Part shown: positions 60,640 to 64,000 of the stretch, one piece after another
Position numbering within the stretch: position 1 is the first letter of the stretch
Layout: each line of letters opens with the position of its first letter
Made by a program: the position numbers and the translations under genes
Notes under the pieces: model-generated
The model's database searches: none
Told to the model about the DNA's origin: nothing
What the model saw: the letters and a program-made list of their open reading frames with translations, nothing else
Assembly: GCA_944381635.1 (NCBI GenBank)
Contig: CALWLY010000014.1
Location: forward strand, 23,851-87,850
Direction of reading: 5' to 3'
Origin: an uncultured Lachnospiraceae bacterium
GTDB taxonomy: Bacteria > Bacillota > Clostridia > Lachnospirales > Lachnospiraceae
Length of the DNA: 64,000 nucleotides

Positions 60640-60689
60640 CAATCGCCCTTGGCACGAGTATGTACCCTGCGCATACTTTTTTCTCTACG
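60640..60689. repeat. Diverged repeat module 4 upstream of the Crp/Fnr gene
   Basis: GGCGCAATCGCCCTTGGCACGAGTATG then a hairpin AGTATG/CATACT and TTTTTT. It lies in the 5' leader of the minus-strand regulator. Confidence 0.5.
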
Positions 60690-60693
60690 GACT

Positions 60694-60723
60694 ATTGTAC
60701 AATGAAAAGAAGAAAACTGCCAA
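60694..60723 (-). promoter_or_regulatory. Promoter of the Crp/Fnr gene
   Basis: On the minus strand TTGGCA, 18 bp spacer, TACAAT. Confidence 0.55.
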
Positions 60724-60810
60724 ATAAAAAAATGTGTACAAACAGAAGTGCTTTCGAATAGGAAAGCAGGGGGAACGGAGAAACTCGCTGTGAAATTATT
60801 ATTAAAAGAA

Positions 60811-60898
60811 AATGAAAGTTATTCTCAAAAAGTATTGACATTGCTTTTTAAAAGGAATATACTACAAACGAATAAAGAAAATGAAAGTCATTCTCAGA
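60811..60898 (+). promoter_or_regulatory. feo promoter flanked by two Fur-like boxes
   Basis: TTGACA (60835-60840), 17 bp spacer, TATACT (60858-60863). AATGAAAGTTATTCTCA (60811-60827) lies upstream of the -35 and AATGAAAGTCATTCTCA (60880-60896) in the start region. Both resemble half or degenerate Fur boxes and differ from each other at one base. Confidence 0.75.
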
Positions 60899-60917
60899 AT
60901 AAAAGAAGGGGAGTGGT

Positions 60918-61130
60918 ATGATGCCTTTGACAATGATGACTGCTGGAGAGGAAAACACAATAAAAAAAGTGGGCGGAAAAGAAGAAATCCGTAAATTTCT
61001 GGAGAGCCTGGGATTTGTTCCCGGTTCAGCGGTGACTGTTGTGTCAAAAACCAACGGAAATGTTATTGTGAACATTAAAGAATCCAGAGTAGCGATCAAT
61101 CAGGAAATGGCAAATAAAATTATGGTATGA
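60918..61130 (+). CDS. feoA: FeoA family protein (first copy)
   Basis: 70 residues, SH3-like FeoA domain (LTMMTAGEENTIKKVGGKEE, LGFVPGSAVTVVSKTNGNVI, ESRVAINQEMANKIMV). It assists FeoB in Fe2+ uptake at the cytoplasmic side. First gene of the iron-regulated operon; ATG 60918 or 60921 behind AGGGGAG. Confidence 0.93.
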   Translation: MMPLTMMTAGEENTIKKVGGKEEIRKFLESLGFVPGSAVTVVSKTNGNVIVNIKESRVAINQEMANKIMV

Positions 61131-61205
61131 TACCGCCTGGGGAAGACTGCCAGAATCGCCGGAGGCTGAAATCCTCTGTATTTCGGAAAGGAGCAAGGCA
61201 CAAAC

Positions 61206-61427
61206 ATGAGGACACTGAAGGAAGTCAAATGTGGAGAAACCGTGAAAGTCACTAAAATCAATGGCGAGGGCGCGTTGAAAAGACGAATCATGGATATGGG
61301 AATTACCAGGGGAACCGATGTTTTCGTGAGAAAAGTGGCGCCGCTTGGGGATCCTATGGAAGTGACCGTACGTGGATACGAACTGTCTTTACGCCGCCAG
61401 GATGTGGAACTGATAGAAGTACAGTAG
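61206..61427 (+). CDS. feoA: FeoA family protein (second copy)
   Basis: 73 residues, FeoA domain (RTLKEVKCGETVKVTKINGE, MDMGITRGTDVFVRKVAPLG, YELSLRRQDVELIEV). It is diverged from the first copy, so this is not a recent duplication. AAAGGAG precedes ATG 61206. Two tandem FeoA genes before FeoB are common in Clostridia. Confidence 0.93.
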   Translation: MRTLKEVKCGETVKVTKINGEGALKRRIMDMGITRGTDVFVRKVAPLGDPMEVTVRGYELSLRRQDVELIEVQ

Positions 61428-61433
61428 ATACAG

Positions 61434-61456
61434 GGTGCATATGCACCAATTTTTTT
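61434..61456 (+). terminator. Intra-operon terminator between feoA and feoB
   Basis: GGTGCAT/ATGCACC palindrome, AA, then seven T. A second small hairpin GTTAG/CTAAC follows before the feoB ribosome binding site. Confidence 0.6.
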
Positions 61457-61498
61457 AGTGATGAGTTAGCGCAATCTAACTGGATGGGAGAGTAGTTT

Positions 61499-63667
61499 AT
61501 GAAAATTGCATTAGCGGGCAACCCTAACTGTGGTAAAACCACATTGTTTAATGCACTGACAGGCGCCAATCAGTTCGTGGGAAACTGGCCGGGTGTAACT
61601 GTAGAGAAAAAAGAAGGCAAATGGAAAGGAGATAAAGAGGTCATCATTATGGATCTTCCGGGTATTTATTCCCTGTCTCCGTATACACTGGAGGAAGTGG
61701 TAGCCAGAAATTATCTGATTACCGAACGTCCGGATGCCATTTTAAATATTGTAGACGGTACAAACATAGAACGTAACCTTTATCTGACAACACAGCTTCT
61801 GGAGCTGGGAATCCCGGTGGTTGTGGCAGTTAACATGATGGATATCGTAAGGAAAAATGGGGACAGTATCAAGATTTCACAGCTTTCCAAAGAATTGGGA
61901 TGTCCTGTTGTAGAAATTTCCGCGCTGAAAGGCGACGGCGTGACAGAGGCGGCAAAGAAAGTGACAGATCTGGCAAAAAGCCGGAAAGGACACCAGATTT
62001 GTCATGCTTTTGATGGTAAAGTGGAAAATTATCTGGCTGCCATTGAAAAAGAGCTGGAAGGAAAAGTGCCGGAAGAGCAGAGAAGATTTTATGCCATCAA
62101 GCTGTTTGAAAGAGACAATCGCATCAGCGAGCTGCTGAAGGACGCTCCCGATGTGGAGGCGTTGATTGCTGACGCGGAAAAAGCGCTGGATGACGATTCT
62201 GAAAGTATCATCACCAGTGAGAGATACAATTACATCACCTCTATGATTGGAAAATGCTATACAAAGAAAAGTCAGGGAAAAATGAGCACTTCGGACAAAA
62301 TCGACCGTATTGTGACGAATCGTATTCTGGCCTTGCCTATTTTTGCATTGGTTATGTTCCTTGTATATTATGTATCGGTGACGACTGTAGGTACAGCGGC
62401 GACTGATTTTGTAAACGACGGTGTTTTTGGTGAGGGATGGAGCTTTTTCGGTCTGTTTGATGTGCCCAGTATCCCTGCTCTGATCGGCGACCTGCTGGCA
62501 GCCGCAGGTACCGCTGACTGGCTGACAGGTCTGATTCTTGACGGTATTGTGGCCGGTGTTGGCGCGGTTCTTGGTTTTGTGCCTCAGATGCTTGTGCTGT
62601 TTATTTTTCTGGCTTTCCTGGAAGGCTGTGGTTATATGGCTCGTATTGCCTTTATTATGGACCGTATTTTCCGCCGTTTCGGGCTGTCCGGAAAATCTTT
62701 TATCCCGATGCTTATCGGTACAGGATGTGGTGTTCCAGGTGTTATGGCTTCCAGAACGATTGAAAATGACAGGGACCGCAAAATGACTATTATGACAACG
62801 ACCTTTATTCCCTGTGGTGCAAAGCTTCCTATTATTGCGCTGATCGCAGGCGCATTGTTCGGCGGAGCAGCGTGGGTGGCGCCAAGCGCTTACTTTGTAG
62901 GAATTGCAGCGATTGTTATCTCCGGTATTATTTTAAAGAAAACAAAAATGTTCGCAGGAGATCCAGCGCCTTTTGTAATGGAACTTCCCGCATATCACCT
63001 GCCTACGGTAGGAAGTGTGCTGAGAAGTATGTGGGAAAGAGGCTGGTCTTTCATTAAAAAGGCAGGCACGATCATTCTGCTTTCCACAATCTTTGTGTGG
63101 TTTACATCAAGCTTCGGAATTGTGGATGGTCAATTCAGGATGGTGGAAGATTTAAGTCAGGGATTCCTTGCAAATCTGGGAAGCCTGGTTGCATGGATCT
63201 TTATTCCTCTGGGATGGGGAGACTGGCAGGCAACAGTGGCAGCAATCACAGGATTGGTAGCCAAAGAAAACGTTGTTGGTACTTTTGGTATTCTGTATGG
63301 GTTTGCGGAAGTTGCAGAAGACGGACAGGAATTCTGGGGAACTCTGGCCTCAAGTTTCACTCCTGCTGCAGCGTACTCCTTCCTGGTTTTCAACTTACTG
63401 TGCGCTCCCTGCTTCGCGGCAATGGGTGCAATCAAACGAGAGATGAACAACATCAGATGGTTCTGGTTTGCAATCGGATACCAGACAATCTTTGCCTACC
63501 TTGTATCCATGTGCGTATACCAGTTCTGGACTCTGTTTGCAGAAGGAACCTTCGGAATCGGAACAGTGGCAGCAATTATTGTAGTCATTGGGATGCTCTA
63601 TCTGTTGTTCCGTCCTTATAAGGAAAGCAGAGAACTGAAGGCGAAAGTAAAAGTTTCCAAGGCATAG
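61499..63667 (+). CDS. feoB: Ferrous iron transporter FeoB
   Basis: 722 residues. N-terminal G domain: G1 GNPNCGKT (7-14), G3 DLPGIYSL, G4 NMMD, G5 SALKG; helical GDI domain to about 270; then the membrane part with two Gate repeats (FIPMLIGTGCGVPGVMASRT and APCFAAMGAIKREM), each with the Cys thought to line the path. It imports Fe2+. ATG 61499 follows GGGAG. No FeoC is seen; a terminator ends the operon. Confidence 0.96.
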   Translation: MKIALAGNPNCGKTTLFNALTGANQFVGNWPGVTVEKKEGKWKGDKEVIIMDLPGIYSLSPYTLEEVVARNYLITERPDAILNIVDGTNIERNLYLTTQLLELGIPVVVAVNMMDIVRKNGDSIKISQLSKELGCPVVEISALKGDGVTEAAKKVTDLAKSRKGHQICHAFDGKVENYLAAIEKELEGKVPEEQRRFYAIKLFERDNRISELLKDAPDVEALIADAEKALDDDSESIITSERYNYITSMIGKCYTKKSQGKMSTSDKIDRIVTNRILALPIFALVMFLVYYVSVTTVGTAATDFVNDGVFGEGWSFFGLFDVPSIPALIGDLLAAAGTADWLTGLILDGIVAGVGAVLGFVPQMLVLFIFLAFLEGCGYMARIAFIMDRIFRRFGLSGKSFIPMLIGTGCGVPGVMASRTIENDRDRKMTIMTTTFIPCGAKLPIIALIAGALFGGAAWVAPSAYFVGIAAIVISGIILKKTKMFAGDPAPFVMELPAYHLPTVGSVLRSMWERGWSFIKKAGTIILLSTIFVWFTSSFGIVDGQFRMVEDLSQGFLANLGSLVAWIFIPLGWGDWQATVAAITGLVAKENVVGTFGILYGFAEVAEDGQEFWGTLASSFTPAAAYSFLVFNLLCAPCFAAMGAIKREMNNIRWFWFAIGYQTIFAYLVSMCVYQFWTLFAEGTFGIGTVAAIIVVIGMLYLLFRPYKESRELKAKVKVSKA

Positions 63668-63682
63668 GTTTTTGACTGAAAG

Positions 63683-63726
63683 AGACAGGCTTCTTATTTT
63701 AGAAATGAAAAGAAGCCTGTCTTTTG
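63683..63726 (+). terminator. Terminator after feoB
   Basis: AGACAGGCTTCTT pairs perfectly with AAGAAGCCTGTCT, followed by TTTTG. Confidence 0.88.
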
Positions 63727-63824
63727 TCATGCTCCGGAAAACAGTCAGGCAGCAGGAGAGATTTCTAATGCTGTTATTGGTGATAGGCTGAAAAAAAGAA
63801 ATAAAGAAAAAATGAAAAAAGTGC

Positions 63825-63853
63825 TTGACGGTGACATCCACCTGTGATAAGAT
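63825..63853 (+). promoter_or_regulatory. Promoter of the leader at the window end
   Basis: TTGACG (63825-63830), 17 bp spacer, TAAGAT (63848-63853). Confidence 0.7.
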
Positions 63854-63859
63854 AACATT

Positions 63860-64000
63860 CGTTGCGGGGAACGAACGCAACACTGATAACAAACAGACTG
63901 TAAAAAGTCAACCTGGGTCGGCATACAGCCGGACAGGGGCAGGCAAAAGGAACGGGAGTGTGCTGATAAAACTCCGCGGCGAACGGGAAACCGGGAGCTG
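63860..64000 (+). promoter_or_regulatory. Structured 5' leader, possible riboswitch, cut by the window edge
   Basis: At least 140 nt of G-rich structured RNA without a reading frame: overlapping hairpins TTCGTT/AACGAA and GTTGCG/CGCAAC at the 5' end, GTCGGC..GCCGGAC, then CCGGACAGGGGCAGGC and GGGAGT..ACTCC. The GGACAGG-type segment recalls NiCo/czcD-type metal riboswitches, but the match is partial and the 3' half is missing. Confidence 0.4.

Noticed and set aside
1..64000. Prophage, integrative element or classical insertion sequence
   Set aside because: No integrase, transposase, portal, capsid or relaxase genes, and gene content and codon use look uniformly chromosomal.

Overview
The window reads as a chromosomal segment of a Gram-positive anaerobe of the Lachnospiraceae type (Blautia/Ruminococcus-like Clostridia). 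The evidence is an oxygen-independent ribonucleotide reductase (NrdD), a formate/nitrite-type channel, Feo iron uptake, a single-chain FGAM synthase, a BMP/Nup-type nucleoside ABC importer, clpC next to radA, strong AGGAGG ribosome binding sites and mucin-type glycan genes (sulfatase, GH4, GH29). No phage, plasmid, transposase, rRNA or CRISPR genes are seen. The species assignment is inference from gene content only.

Layout. 0-3.6 kb: the 3' part of an AAA-ATPase-like/PD-(D/E)XK protein and an S8 protease. 3.6-8.7 kb (minus strand): a response regulator, histidine kinase, ABC ATPase and FtsX-type permease module. 8.7-12 kb: an intergenic stretch with nested hairpins and a GNAT remnant, a protein of unknown function, a small MerR-like regulator and a TPR lipoprotein. 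12-16.7 kb: nrdD with a fused redoxin domain, then an SGNH hydrolase/acyltransferase pair. 16.7-18.5 kb: pyrF-pyrE. 18.5-22.8 kb: small membrane proteins, an M29-like aminopeptidase and a MATE exporter. 23-26.6 kb: purE-purM-purN-purD. 26.7-30 kb: a frameshifted AraC regulator, an HD-domain protein, a MITE-like element and an SH3 membrane protein with an acidic tail. 30.3-35.4 kb: GntR-clpC, a small protein and radA. 35.4-40.9 kb: nucleoside ABC importer. 41-44.6 kb: small protein, LacI regulator, candidate sRNA and serine hydrolase. 44.8-47 kb: tRNA-Trp, VanZ-like protein and FNT channel. 47.2-51 kb: purL. 51.4-59.4 kb: sulfatase, GH4 enzyme, AraC regulator, glycerol dehydrogenase, FUSC-like membrane protein and alpha-L-fucosidase. 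59.4-63.7 kb: thioredoxin, Crp/Fnr regulator and feoA-feoA-feoB. The window ends inside a structured 5' leader.

How the genes work together. Purine (purEMND, purL) and pyrimidine (pyrFE) synthesis, a nucleoside importer and ribonucleotide reduction make this a nucleotide-rich segment. The 51-59 kb block can desulfate and cleave host or plant glycans. Feo and a Crp/Fnr regulator handle iron and redox state.

The most unusual content is between the genes. At least seven gene ends carry a second long hairpin whose first arm is the T-tract of an ordinary terminator and whose apex is a GGAAA/TTTCC core. Several are followed by a recurring set of structured repeat modules. A lone promoter, a C8-loop hairpin RNA and a terminator at 42.74-42.89 kb look like an undescribed small RNA gene.
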